Shown piece after piece: positions 1 to 7,140 of a stretch of DNA of 9,005 bases. The stretch comes from an uncultured Alphaproteobacteria bacterium (GTDB taxonomy: Bacteria > Pseudomonadota > Alphaproteobacteria > Micropepsales > Micropepsaceae): assembly GCA_937942205.1 (NCBI GenBank), contig CALDFO010000175.1, positions 1 to 9,005 of the forward strand. Direction: 5' to 3'. The position numbers and the translations under genes are program-made. The notes below the pieces were generated by a model that saw nothing but the letters and a program-made list of their open reading frames with translations, had not been told where the DNA came from and made no database searches. The number at the start of each line of letters is the position of its first letter. Within the stretch, counting starts at the first letter, position 1.

Positions 1-1014
1 GATGGTGGTGGCGTCCACATCCAGCGCGCCCCGGAAGATGAACGGGAAGCACAGGACGTTGTTGACCTGATTGGGATAGTCGCTGCGGCCGGTGGCGATG
101 ATGGCGTCGGGCCGCGCCGCCTTGGCCGCTTCGGGCAGGATTTCGGGGTTGGGGTTGGCCAGCGCCATGATGATGGGCTTGTCGCCCATCTGCGGCAGCC
201 ATTCGGGCTTGAGCACATTGGGCGCCGACAGGCCCAGAAATACATCCGCGCCCACCAGCACCTCGCCCAGGGTGCGGGCGTCGGTCTGCCGCGCATAGCG
301 CGCCATGTTGGGCGCCATCTCGTCGCCGCGGTCCCGATGCACCACGCCCTTGATGTCGGTGAGGGTGACATTCTCGACCGGCAGGCCCATCGTCACCAGC
401 AGGTCGACGCAGGCCAGCGCGGCGGCCCCCGCGCCGGAGGTCACCAGCTTGACCTCCTCCAGATTCTTGCCCTGCAGCACCAGGCCGTTGCGGATGGCGG
501 CGGCGCAGACGATGGCGGTGCCGTGCTGGTCGTCATGGAAGACCGGAATCTGCATCCGCTCGCGCAGCTTCTTTTCGATCACGAAACATTCGGGCGCCTT
601 GATGTCCTCCAGGTTGATGCCCCCGAAGGTCGGCTCCAGCGCCGCCACGACATCCACGAAGCGGTCCACGTCCAGCGCGTCCACTTCCAGGTCGAAGACG
701 TCGATGCCGGCGAATTTCTTGAACAGGACCGCCTTGCCCTCCATCACCGGCTTGGAGGCCAGCGCGCCGATATTGCCCAGGCCCAGCACGGCGGTGCCGT
801 TGGAGATGACGGCGACAAGATTGCCGCGCGCGGTATATTCGCGGGCCAGGGACGGGTCGCGGGCGATCTCCTCGCAGGGCGCGGCGACGCCGGGCGAATA
901 GGCCAGCGCCAGATCGCGCTGATTCGCCATGCGCTTGGGGGCTTCCACCGGCAATTTGCCGGGTCGCGGGCTGCGGTGATAGGCGAGGGCGGCCTTGCGG
1001 AAATCCTGGTCCAT
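1..1014 (-). CDS. maeB: Malic enzyme, MaeB type, N-terminal part (3' end beyond window)
   Basis: Oxidative decarboxylation of malate to pyruvate with reduction of NAD(P), in the cytoplasm. The 338 visible residues start at the ATG at 1014-1012 and are open at the left edge. Family residues are all present: YSPGVA with the catalytic-acid Tyr39, the catalytic Lys94 in [11 protein letters not shown], metal ligands Glu136-Asp137 in LEDIKAPE and Asp162 in FHDDQHGT, then a Rossmann motif GAGAAA and the late motif ALANPNPEI. The start gives the usual short N-terminus of bacterial MaeB; the upstream AGGCAGA is only a weak ribosome binding site. The C-terminus is not visible, so I cannot say whether it is a stand-alone enzyme of about 430 residues or the longer form fused to a phosphotransacetylase-like domain. 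Transcribed divergently from gnd. Cofactor preference cannot be read here. Confidence 0.95.
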   Translation of the reverse strand, partial: MDQDFRKAALAYHRSPRPGKLPVEAPKRMANQRDLALAYSPGVAAPCEEIARDPSLAREYTARGNLVAVISNGTAVLGLGNIGALASKPVMEGKAVLFKKFAGIDVFDLEVDALDVDRFVDVVAALEPTFGGINLEDIKAPECFVIEKKLRERMQIPVFHDDQHGTAIVCAAAIRNGLVLQGKNLEEVKLVTSGAGAAALACVDLLVTMGLPVENVTLTDIKGVVHRDRGDEMAPNMARYARQTDARTLGEVLVGADVFLGLSAPNVLKPEWLPQMGDKPIIMALANPNPEILPEAAKAARPDAIIATGRSDYPNQVNNVLCFPFIFRGALDVDATTI

Positions 1015-1121
1015 AAATCTGCCTGTAATGTGCGCCGGTAATTGGCAGGGCCGGGGGGGTAAAATCAATGCCCGCCTCTGTCACAACCCCCATTTTTGCC
1101 CGGTTTTCCAGACATTTTGCC

Positions 1122-1147
1122 GGAACCGGCGGGCCTTCGGCCACGTT
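1122..1147 (+). promoter_or_regulatory. Candidate EcfG (general stress response sigma factor) promoter upstream of gnd
   Basis: GGAAC at 1122-1126 and CGTT at 1144-1147 are separated by exactly 17 bases. This matches the published alphaproteobacterial EcfG/sigma-T consensus (GGAAC, 16-17 bases, CGTT). It lies in the maeB-gnd gap and points toward gnd. A start about 7 bases after the -10 element would give a leader of roughly 125-130 bases. The -35 element sits inside a short palindrome (GCCGG-AA-CCGGC, 1119-1130). The second promoter at 7042-7067 has the same elements and spacing. Function is inferred from motif and position only. Confidence 0.7.
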
Positions 1148-1281
1148 GCGGAAGGGGAAGCGGACGCTGCCCGGCAGAGGCCGCAAAAGCCCTTCGGACG
1201 GACGGGGTGGCCGCAGCGGCAATTCAGGGCCAAAGTCGGTCCTTTCAAGCGGCCGGTCGCCGTGCGCGTTCAGGAGATTTC

Positions 1282-2271
1282 ATGCAGATCGGGATAATCG
1301 GGTTGGGCCGCATGGGGGCCAATATCGGCCGGCGGCTGATGAGCCGCGGCCATGCGGTGGTGGGGTTCGACGCCAGCCCCGAGGCGGTGAAGGCGCTGGT
1401 GGGCGCCCCGGAAGGCAAAGCGGAGGGCGCCGCCTCGCTGGCCGACCTGGTGGCCCGGCTGGAGGCGCCGCGCACCGTCTGGGTGATGCTGCCCGCCGGG
1501 ACGATCACCGAAGACGCCATCGCCGAACTGGGCGGCCTGCTGGCGGCGGGCGACTGCATCATCGATGGCGGCAACACCATGTTCAAGGACGATATCCGCC
1601 GCGCCCGGACCTTGCGCGAAAAGGGGATCCACTATCTCGATGTGGGCACCTCGGGCGGGGTCTGGGGACTGGAGCGCGGCTATTGCATGATGATCGGCGG
1701 CGATGCCGAAACGGTGACGCGGCTGGACCCCATTTTTCAGGCGCTGTGCCCCGGCGCGGGCGACATCGCCCGCACCCCGAACCGCGACGCGGCCGATCCG
1801 CGCGTCACTGAAGGCTATATGCATACCGGCCCCGCCGGGTCCGGCCATTTCGTCAAGATGGTCCATAACGGCATCGAATACGGCCTGATGCAGGCCTTCG
1901 CGGAAGGCTTCGACATCATGCGCGGGCGCAATTCCGGCAAGCTGCCGCCGGAGGAGCGCTTCGACATCCATGTCGCCGACGTGGCCGAGGTGTGGCGGCG
2001 CGGCAGCGTGGTGGCCTCCTGGCTGCTGGACCTCACCGCCATCGCCCTGGCCAAATCCGAAATGCTGGAAGAGTTCTCCGGCAAGGTGGACGACAGCGGC
2101 GAAGGGCGCTGGACGGTGGAGGCGGCGGTGGACGAGGCGGTGGCCGCCCCCGTCATCACCGCGGCGCTGTTCGCCCGCTTCCGCTCGCGCAGCGACAACA
2201 CCTTCGGTGAAAAGCTGCTTTCGGCCATGCGCAAGGAATTCGGCGGCCATGTCGAGAGCAAGCCCAAATGA
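1282..2271 (+). CDS. gnd: 6-phosphogluconate dehydrogenase, decarboxylating, short (YqeC/GndA-like) form
   Basis: Oxidises and decarboxylates 6-phosphogluconate to ribulose-5-phosphate, the last oxidative step of the pentose phosphate pathway. The product has 329 residues, like the short bacterial form and well below the 470-residue classical enzyme. Seen: Rossmann GLGRMG at 7-12, DGGNT at 95-99, the substrate-binding DVGTSGG at 120-126, and KMVHNGIE with catalytic Lys192 and Glu199. The ATG at 1282 is chosen because AGGAG lies at 1272-1276 and the Rossmann strand starts at once; a longer reading frame open from 1096 adds a non-family N-terminus. Asp30 ends the second beta strand (GFDAS), where NADP-specific enzymes carry Asn-Arg-Thr, so NAD preference is likely. 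First gene of a five-gene run; its stop overlaps the zwf start (ATGA). Confidence 0.95.
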   Translation: MQIGIIGLGRMGANIGRRLMSRGHAVVGFDASPEAVKALVGAPEGKAEGAASLADLVARLEAPRTVWVMLPAGTITEDAIAELGGLLAAGDCIIDGGNTMFKDDIRRARTLREKGIHYLDVGTSGGVWGLERGYCMMIGGDAETVTRLDPIFQALCPGAGDIARTPNRDAADPRVTEGYMHTGPAGSGHFVKMVHNGIEYGLMQAFAEGFDIMRGRNSGKLPPEERFDIHVADVAEVWRRGSVVASWLLDLTAIALAKSEMLEEFSGKVDDSGEGRWTVEAAVDEAVAAPVITAALFARFRSRSDNTFGEKLLSAMRKEFGGHVESKPK

Positions 2272-3776
2272 GCGCGCTGTCGCACAAGTCGCCGCCGCCG
2301 CCCTGCGCCATCGTCATCTTCGGCGCCAACGGCGACCTGACCAAGCGGCTGATCGTTCCGGCCATGTACAACCTGGCCCGCACCGGCCTGCTGCCGCCGC
2401 ATTTCTCGCTGATCGGGGTGGACCACAACAAGAAGACCAGTGCGGAATGGTCGGCGGCGCTGAAGGATTTCCTGGTCCAGACCCTGGCGAAGAACAACGA
2501 GACGCTGAACGAGACGCTGTGGGCCAAGGTGGCGCGCTGCATGGTCTTTCTCAGCGGCGATTTCGAAAAGCCGGAAACCTACGAGAACCTGTCGGACCTG
2601 CTGGCCGCGCATGACGCCAAGGACGGCCTGGGCGGCAATGTGCTGTTCTACATGGCGGTGGCCGACCGCTTCTTCGCCACCATCGCCAGGAATCTGGGCG
2701 AAGCCGGGCTGGTGTCCGGCGACCATAAGGGCTTTCGCCGCCTGATCGTGGAAAAGCCGTTCGGCCACGACCTGCCGTCCGCGCGCCAGCTCAATGCCTG
2801 CCTGCTGAAATATCTGCGCGAGGACCAGATCTACCGCATCGACCATTTCCTGGGAAAGGAGACGGTGCAGAACATCATGGCGCTGCGCTTCGCCAATGGC
2901 CTGTTCGAGCCGATCTGGAACCGCGACCGCATCGATCATGTGCAGATCACCGTGGCCGAAAGCCTGGGGGTGGAGACGCGGGGAAAATTCTATGAGAGCA
3001 CAGGGGCATTGCGCGATATGGTGCCCAACCATCTGTTCCAGCTTGTCGCCATGACGGCGATGGAGCCGCCGGTCTCCTTCGACGCCGAGGATGTGCGCGC
3101 CAAGAAGGCGGAAATCTTCAAGGCGGTGCACGAACTCCGGCTCAGCGATGTGGTGCGCGGCCAGTATGACGCCGGGGCCGTCGCCAATGAACCGGTCCAG
3201 GCCTATCGCGCCGAGGCCAATGTCGCGCCCGATTCCACGGTGGAGACGTTCGTCGCCATACGCCTGATGATCGACAATTGGCGCTGGGCGGGCGTGCCTT
3301 TCTATCTGCGCACCGGCAAGCGGCTGGCGGTGCGTTCCACCGAAATCGCCATCCGTTTCAAGCGCGCGCCCCATGCCCTGTTCCGCGAAACGCCGGTCGA
3401 GGAACTGGACGCCGACTGGCTGATCATGCGGGTGCAGCCGGACGAAGGTATCCGCCTGCGCTTCAACGCCAAGCGGCCCGGCCCGGCCATGGCGCTGGAA
3501 AGCGTGGCGATGGAGTTCAAGTACAAGGACTATTTCAAGCAGGCGCCCGCGGTGGGTTATGAAACGCTGATCTATGACTGTCTGATCGGCGACACCACCT
3601 TGTTCCAGCGCGCCGACCAGGTGGAGGCGGCCTGGGCGCTGGTGGAGCCGGTGCTGCGCGGCTGGGAAAACACCACCCCGCGCCATTTCCCCAACTACAA
3701 TGCGGGCAGCGAAGGCCCCAGCGCCGCCAACGATCTTCTGGCGCGCGACGGGCGGGCCTGGAGGCGGATCAATTGA
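2268..3776 (+). CDS. zwf: Glucose-6-phosphate 1-dehydrogenase
   Basis: Oxidises glucose-6-phosphate to 6-phosphogluconolactone, the entry to the oxidative pentose phosphate pathway. The 502 residues are near the usual 480-500. Seen: N-terminal nucleotide motif GANGDLTKR at 19-27, EKPFGHD at 162-168, the substrate signature RIDHFLGKE at 190-198, and the catalytic-base histidine His255 in [10 protein letters not shown]. Odd points: the third position of the nucleotide loop is Asn21 rather than Ser/Thr, and the segment after the second beta strand reads GVDHNKK (50-56), with Asp52-His53 where Leuconostoc-type enzymes have Ala-Arg contacting the NADP 2'-phosphate. NAD or dual use is therefore possible. 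The ATG overlaps the gnd stop by four bases, so translational coupling is likely; no strong ribosome binding site is evident. Confidence 0.96.
   Translation: MSALSHKSPPPPCAIVIFGANGDLTKRLIVPAMYNLARTGLLPPHFSLIGVDHNKKTSAEWSAALKDFLVQTLAKNNETLNETLWAKVARCMVFLSGDFEKPETYENLSDLLAAHDAKDGLGGNVLFYMAVADRFFATIARNLGEAGLVSGDHKGFRRLIVEKPFGHDLPSARQLNACLLKYLREDQIYRIDHFLGKETVQNIMALRFANGLFEPIWNRDRIDHVQITVAESLGVETRGKFYESTGALRDMVPNHLFQLVAMTAMEPPVSFDAEDVRAKKAEIFKAVHELRLSDVVRGQYDAGAVANEPVQAYRAEANVAPDSTVETFVAIRLMIDNWRWAGVPFYLRTGKRLAVRSTEIAIRFKRAPHALFRETPVEELDADWLIMRVQPDEGIRLRFNAKRPGPAMALESVAMEFKYKDYFKQAPAVGYETLIYDCLIGDTTLFQRADQVEAAWALVEPVLRGWENTTPRHFPNYNAGSEGPSAANDLLARDGRAWRRIN
3760..3764 (+). promoter_or_regulatory. 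Ribosome binding site that supports a TTG start for pgl
   Basis: GGAGG at 3760-3764 lies at the very end of zwf, eight bases before the TTG at 3773. The TTG overlaps the zwf stop as TTGA. The first in-frame ATG (3803) has no comparable purine-rich site at the right distance. This favours the rare TTG start. Confidence 0.6.
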
Positions 3777-4507
3777 CCCCCCGGCATGACATCGCGGGCC
3801 GGATGGAAGTGGTGCGGGACGCCGGGGCGCTGGCGGCGCGGGCCGCCGAGATCATCGCCGGACATATCCGGACGGCCCGCCACCCTTTCCGCCTGGTGCT
3901 GTCGGGCGGCTCCACGCCGCGCGCCGCCTACCGGCTTCTGGCCTGCCAGGATCTGGACTGGGATTGCGCCGAGCTGTTCTTCAGCGACGAACGCTGTGTG
4001 CCGCCGGATCATGCCGACTCCAACTACCGCATGGTGCGCGAGACGCTGCTGGCGGGCCCCATGGTGCGGCCCCGCAAGGTGTTCGCCATGCCCACTGACG
4101 GGACGCCGCAATCCTGCGCCGACCGCTATGACGAGGCGCTGCGCCAGCAATATGGCGCGGGCGAATTGCAGCCGGGTCAGCCTTTGTTCCATCTCACCTT
4201 GCTGGGGCTGGGCGATGACGGCCATACCGCCTCGCTGCTGCCGGGCCAGCCGGTGTTGCAGGAGCGCCGCCGCTGGGCCGCCGCCGTGCCGGACGGCCGC
4301 AAGGAGCCGCGCCTGACCCTGACCTATCCGGCGCTGGAAGCCAGCGAACGGATTCTGTTCCTGGTCAGCGGCGCGGCCAAGCGCGATGCGTTGGCCCAGG
4401 CCCGGGCGGGAGCCTTGCCGGCGGGCGCGCTGAAGCCGCAAGGCGCGGTGCAGTGGCTGGTGGACGCGGCGGCGGCGGGCGAGGACGATCGGGGATACGG
4501 CTTCTGA
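3773..4507 (+). CDS. pgl: 6-phosphogluconolactonase
   Basis: Hydrolyses 6-phosphogluconolactone to 6-phosphogluconate, between Zwf and Gnd. The 244 residues fit the DevB/Pgl family. Seen, numbered from the TTG: the phosphate-binding LSGGSTPR with SGGSTPR at 44-50, SDER at 71-74 in the FFSDERCVP block, and LLGLGDDGHTASL starting at 143, with His151 in the GDDGHT active-site motif. The TTG start is preferred because a GGAGG site stands eight bases upstream and it overlaps the zwf stop; the alternative ATG at 3803 would remove ten residues and still leave a complete domain. Its stop TGA shares one base with the next ATG (TGATG). Order gnd-zwf-pgl places the three oxidative pentose phosphate enzymes in one transcript. 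Confidence 0.94.
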   Translation: MTPRHDIAGRMEVVRDAGALAARAAEIIAGHIRTARHPFRLVLSGGSTPRAAYRLLACQDLDWDCAELFFSDERCVPPDHADSNYRMVRETLLAGPMVRPRKVFAMPTDGTPQSCADRYDEALRQQYGAGELQPGQPLFHLTLLGLGDDGHTASLLPGQPVLQERRRWAAAVPDGRKEPRLTLTYPALEASERILFLVSGAAKRDALAQARAGALPAGALKPQGAVQWLVDAAAAGEDDRGYGF

Positions 4508-6324
4508 TGGCGGCGCGGATCGAGGATTATGCCATCATCGGCGACTGTCGCACCGCGGCGCTGGTCTGTCATAACGGCTCGCTGGACTGGCTGTGCCTGC
4601 CGCGCTTCGATTCCGACGCCTGTTTCGCCGCCTTGCTGGGCGACAAGGACAACGGCCGCTGGCTGATCGCGCCGCAGGATGCGCGTTTCAAGGCGGCGCG
4701 GCGCTATCGCGGCGACAGCCTGATCCTGGAAACCGTCTTCACCACCCGCACCGGCAAGGTGCGCGTCACCGATTTCATGCCGCCCGGTACGCCCGACAGC
4801 TGCATCGTGCGGATCGTGGAAGGGTTGGCCGGGCATGTGGCCATGCGGACCGAACTGGCGATCCGCTTCGACTATGGCGCCACCATCCCCTGGGTGTCGC
4901 GCCGCGACCGCCGCACCCTGACCGCCGTGGCCGGGCCCAATCTGCTGGCGATCCGCACCCCGGTGCCGTTGCGGGGCGAGAACATGCACACGGTGGCGGA
5001 TTTCACGGTGCGCAAGGGCGAAAGTATGCCCTTTGTGATGTCCTATGGAAAATCCTTCCAGCCCCTGCCGCTGTCGATCGACGCCTTCATCGCGCTGGAC
5101 GAGACGGAAGCCTATTGGCGCCGATGGGCGTCGCTGTGCCGGGTGACGGGCAAGTGGCGCGCCGACGTCATGCGCTCGCTGATCACGCTCAAGGGGTTAT
5201 CCTATGCCCCCACCGGCGGCATCGTGGCGGCGGTCACCACGTCGCTGCCCGAAAAGATCGGCGGCACCCGCAACTGGGACTACCGCTTCTGCTGGCTGCG
5301 CGACGCCACCTTCACGCTGCTGGCCTTTCTCAACGCCGGTTACACCGAGGAAGCGGAGATGTGGGAGCATTGGCTGATGCGCGCCATCGCCGGTTCGCCG
5401 CAGCAGATCCAGACCATGTACAATGTGATCGGCGAGCGGCGGCTCGACGAGATCGAGTTGGACCACCTGTCCGGCTATGAGAATTCGCGGCCGGTGCGCG
5501 TCGGCAATGCCGCCCATACCCAGCTTCAACTCGATATCTATGGCGAGATGGCCGATGTGATGGCCCAGGCGCGGGGCGGCGGCCTGGCGCCCGCGCCGCG
5601 CCGGGCCGAACTGCGCCAGGTCTTCATGGCGCATCTGGAAAAGATCTGGTCGCTGCCGGACGAGGGCATCTGGGAAATCCGCGGCCAGCCGCAGCATTTC
5701 GTCCATTCCAAGGTGATGACCTGGGTGGCGTTCGACCGCGCCGCCCGCTCGCCCGATGCCACGCCGCAGGAGCGCGCCCATTGCCGCGCCGTGGCGCGCC
5801 GCATCCACAAGGACATCTGCGCCCGGGGCATGGACAAGACGCGCGGCTGTTTCGTGCAGGCCTATGGCTCCAGCGCGATGGACGCCAGCCTGCTGCTGCT
5901 GCCGCTGGTGGGTTTTCTGCCCGCCAGCGACCGGCGCATCCAGGCGACGGTGCGCGAGATCGAAAAACGGCTGATGTGCCAGGGGCTGGTGATGCGCTAC
6001 GAAACCGTGACCGGGGTGGACGGACTGCCGCCGGGCGAGGGCGCCTTCCTGGCCTGCAGCTTCTGGCTGGCCGACGCCTATGTGATGATGGGCCGTCACC
6101 GCGAGGCGATGCGCCTGTATGGCAAGCTCAAGCGGCTGGCCAACGATGTCGGCCTCTATGCCGAGGAATACGACCCGCTGGAAAAGCGCATGTTGGGCAA
6201 TTTCCCCCAGGCCTTCAGCCATGTCGCCTTGATCAACACCGCCCTGGCGCTGATGATGGACAAAAAGAAGAAGATGCCGATCCGCAAAGCCCGCAAGAAG
6301 AAAGCCGCTCATGCCCGCCGCTAA
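4507..6324 (+). CDS. GH15 family glycoside hydrolase (glucoamylase or trehalase type), cytoplasmic
   Basis: Likely an inverting exo-alpha-glucosidase releasing glucose. The 605 residues have the bacterial GH15 layout: an N-terminal beta domain (about 1-200, opening IEDYAIIGDCRTAALV, then GSLDWLCLPRFDS) followed by an alpha/alpha barrel. Seen: RNWDYRFCWLRDA around 256-266, GIWEIRG with the probable catalytic acid Glu390, and PPGEGAFLACSFWLADA with the probable catalytic base Glu511. There is no signal peptide, so it should act on internal glycogen, maltodextrin or trehalose; family members include glucoamylases and mycobacterial trehalase, and sequence alone does not decide. The ATG at 4507 follows GGGGA at 4491 and overlaps the pgl stop; an open frame from 4453 would extend into pgl. 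The last 21 residues (585-605) contain 12 Lys/Arg. It overlaps the kinase gene by 14 bases. Confidence 0.9.
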   Translation: MAARIEDYAIIGDCRTAALVCHNGSLDWLCLPRFDSDACFAALLGDKDNGRWLIAPQDARFKAARRYRGDSLILETVFTTRTGKVRVTDFMPPGTPDSCIVRIVEGLAGHVAMRTELAIRFDYGATIPWVSRRDRRTLTAVAGPNLLAIRTPVPLRGENMHTVADFTVRKGESMPFVMSYGKSFQPLPLSIDAFIALDETEAYWRRWASLCRVTGKWRADVMRSLITLKGLSYAPTGGIVAAVTTSLPEKIGGTRNWDYRFCWLRDATFTLLAFLNAGYTEEAEMWEHWLMRAIAGSPQQIQTMYNVIGERRLDEIELDHLSGYENSRPVRVGNAAHTQLQLDIYGEMADVMAQARGGGLAPAPRRAELRQVFMAHLEKIWSLPDEGIWEIRGQPQHFVHSKVMTWVAFDRAARSPDATPQERAHCRAVARRIHKDICARGMDKTRGCFVQAYGSSAMDASLLLLPLVGFLPASDRRIQATVREIEKRLMCQGLVMRYETVTGVDGLPPGEGAFLACSFWLADAYVMMGRHREAMRLYGKLKRLANDVGLYAEEYDPLEKRMLGNFPQAFSHVALINTALALMMDKKKKMPIRKARKKKAAHARR

Positions 6325-7024
6325 ACGCATTCTCTGCATCGACATCGGCGGCACGGGCCTGAAAGCCGCCATCGTGGGGCCGAACGGCGATTTCCTGGTG
6401 GACAGCGTCCGCATCGAGACGCCGGCCAGGCGCAAGCCCGCCGATATCGTGCCGCTGCTGGTGAAACTGGTGAAGCCGCTGGGCCGATTCGACCATGTCA
6501 CCATCGGCTTTCCCGGCATGGTCAGGCGCGGGCGGGTGATGACCGCGCATTCCTATGGCACCGGAGACTGGGCGGATTATCCGCTCGGCATGGTGATGCA
6601 GAAGAAACTGGGCAAGCCGGTCAAGCTGCTGAACGATGCCGATGTGCAGGGGCTGGCGGCCATCCGGGGCAAGGGGCTGGAACTGGTCTGCACCCTGGGC
6701 ACGGGTTTCGGCACCGCCTGGTTCCGCGACGGCGAACTGCTGCCGCATATGGACCTGGCGCATCTGACCACCCATCACCGGAATGATTTCGACGTCTATA
6801 TCGGCGAGCGCACCCGCAAGCGCATCGGCAGAAAGAAGTGGAACAAGCGGGTCCGCAAACTGATCGACATACTTGATACCGTGTTCAAGTATGACCATCT
6901 TTATTTCGGCGGCGGCAATTCGGCCCGGATCGATTTCAAGCTGCCGCCCAATGTGACCATCGTTGACAATGACGCGGGCATGGAAGGCGGTGCCTTCGCC
7001 TGGACCCGCCATACCGTCCGGTAA
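6311..7024 (+). CDS. ROK family glucokinase, polyphosphate-glucokinase-like
   Basis: Probable sugar kinase making glucose-6-phosphate. The 237 residues carry the ROK phosphate-binding motif CIDIGGTGLK at 9-18, LLNDAD with the probable catalytic base Asp109, the second phosphate motif TLGTGFGT at 128-135, and a C-terminal FGGG followed by DNDAGMEGGA. The zinc-binding CxCGxxGC motif of ATP-dependent ROK glucokinases and repressors is absent, and the usual ELGH block reads HMDLAHL (146-152); both the short length and the missing zinc site match the PpgK subgroup, which can use polyphosphate as donor. Residues 167-184 are very basic (11 of 18 are Lys/Arg). There is no DNA-binding domain, so it is not a ROK repressor. 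It sits directly after a glucose-releasing GH15 gene and in the zwf operon, which fits glucose as substrate. Donor is unproven. Confidence 0.82.
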   Translation: MPAAKRILCIDIGGTGLKAAIVGPNGDFLVDSVRIETPARRKPADIVPLLVKLVKPLGRFDHVTIGFPGMVRRGRVMTAHSYGTGDWADYPLGMVMQKKLGKPVKLLNDADVQGLAAIRGKGLELVCTLGTGFGTAWFRDGELLPHMDLAHLTTHHRNDFDVYIGERTRKRIGRKKWNKRVRKLIDILDTVFKYDHLYFGGGNSARIDFKLPPNVTIVDNDAGMEGGAFAWTRHTVR

Positions 7025-7041
7025 AAATCCGGTCCGGCCCG

Positions 7042-7067
7042 GGAACTTTCGGGCCCGCGCGTGCGTT
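7042..7067 (+). promoter_or_regulatory. Candidate EcfG (general stress response sigma factor) promoter upstream of otsB
   Basis: GGAAC at 7042-7046 and CGTT at 7064-7067 are separated by 17 bases, matching the EcfG consensus and the spacing of the promoter at 1122-1147. It lies in the 116-base gap after the kinase gene and points toward otsB. A start near 7074 would leave a leader of about 65 bases. Trehalose synthesis genes are known EcfG targets in several alphaproteobacteria, which supports the reading. The GGAACTTT stretch is the loop of a GGCCCG/CGGGCC inverted repeat (7036-7055). Confidence 0.7.
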
Positions 7068-7105
7068 TCGATCCCATTGGATCGAAGCCCTTTTCAGTAC
7101 GCACG
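7060..7105. repeat. Nested inverted repeat overlapping the otsB promoter -10 region
   Basis: An outer pair, CGTGCGT (7060-7066) and ACGCACG (7099-7105), encloses a perfect inner pair, TTCGATCC (7067-7074) and GGATCGAA (7079-7086), with loop CATT. On the 5' side the arms are contiguous; on the 3' side 12 bases (7087-7098) intervene. The left arms cover the CGTT -10 element and the expected start point. It could be an operator, a transcript end for the upstream operon, or both. Confidence 0.6.
7065..7094 (+). terminator. Possible weak intrinsic terminator after the kinase gene
   Basis: In RNA the inner inverted repeat gives a stem of 8 perfect pairs with a 4-base loop, extendable by a G-U and a G-C pair (7065-7088), followed after two bases by only four T residues (7091-7094). 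The stem is moderate in GC and the T-run is short and offset, so termination would be partial at best. It lies 40 bases after the kinase stop, where the five-gene transcript should end or read through into otsB. Confidence 0.35.
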
Positions 7106-7140
7106 ATATATGACCTGGGCGCGCTATACGGATTGCTTGA

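Noticed and set aside
337..1041. Plus-strand open frames opposite maeB
   Set aside because: The minus strand is a continuous malic enzyme with all catalytic residues; the plus-strand translations have no motif.
1058..1086. Possible maeB promoter on the minus strand (TTGTGA, 17 bases, TTTACC)
   Set aside because: The -10 match is poor and such matches are easily found by chance; maeB must have a promoter in this gap but I cannot place it.
1167..1177. Short palindrome CTGCC-C-GGCAG in the gnd leader
   Set aside because: Only five bases per arm with one central base in GC-rich DNA; expected by chance and not repeated at the otsB promoter.
1815..3686. A 623-residue open frame on the minus strand opposite gnd and zwf
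   Set aside because: Low-complexity, His/Gln/Arg-rich translation with no family motifs, fully antisense to two well-recognised enzymes; a result of high GC and codon bias.
5197..6519. A 440-residue minus-strand open frame opposite the first GH15 gene
   Set aside because: Same kind of antisense shadow; the plus strand carries the GH15 catalytic motifs.
6311..7024. ROK transcriptional repressor instead of a kinase
   Set aside because: There is no N-terminal helix-turn-helix region and the protein begins directly with the phosphate-binding motif.
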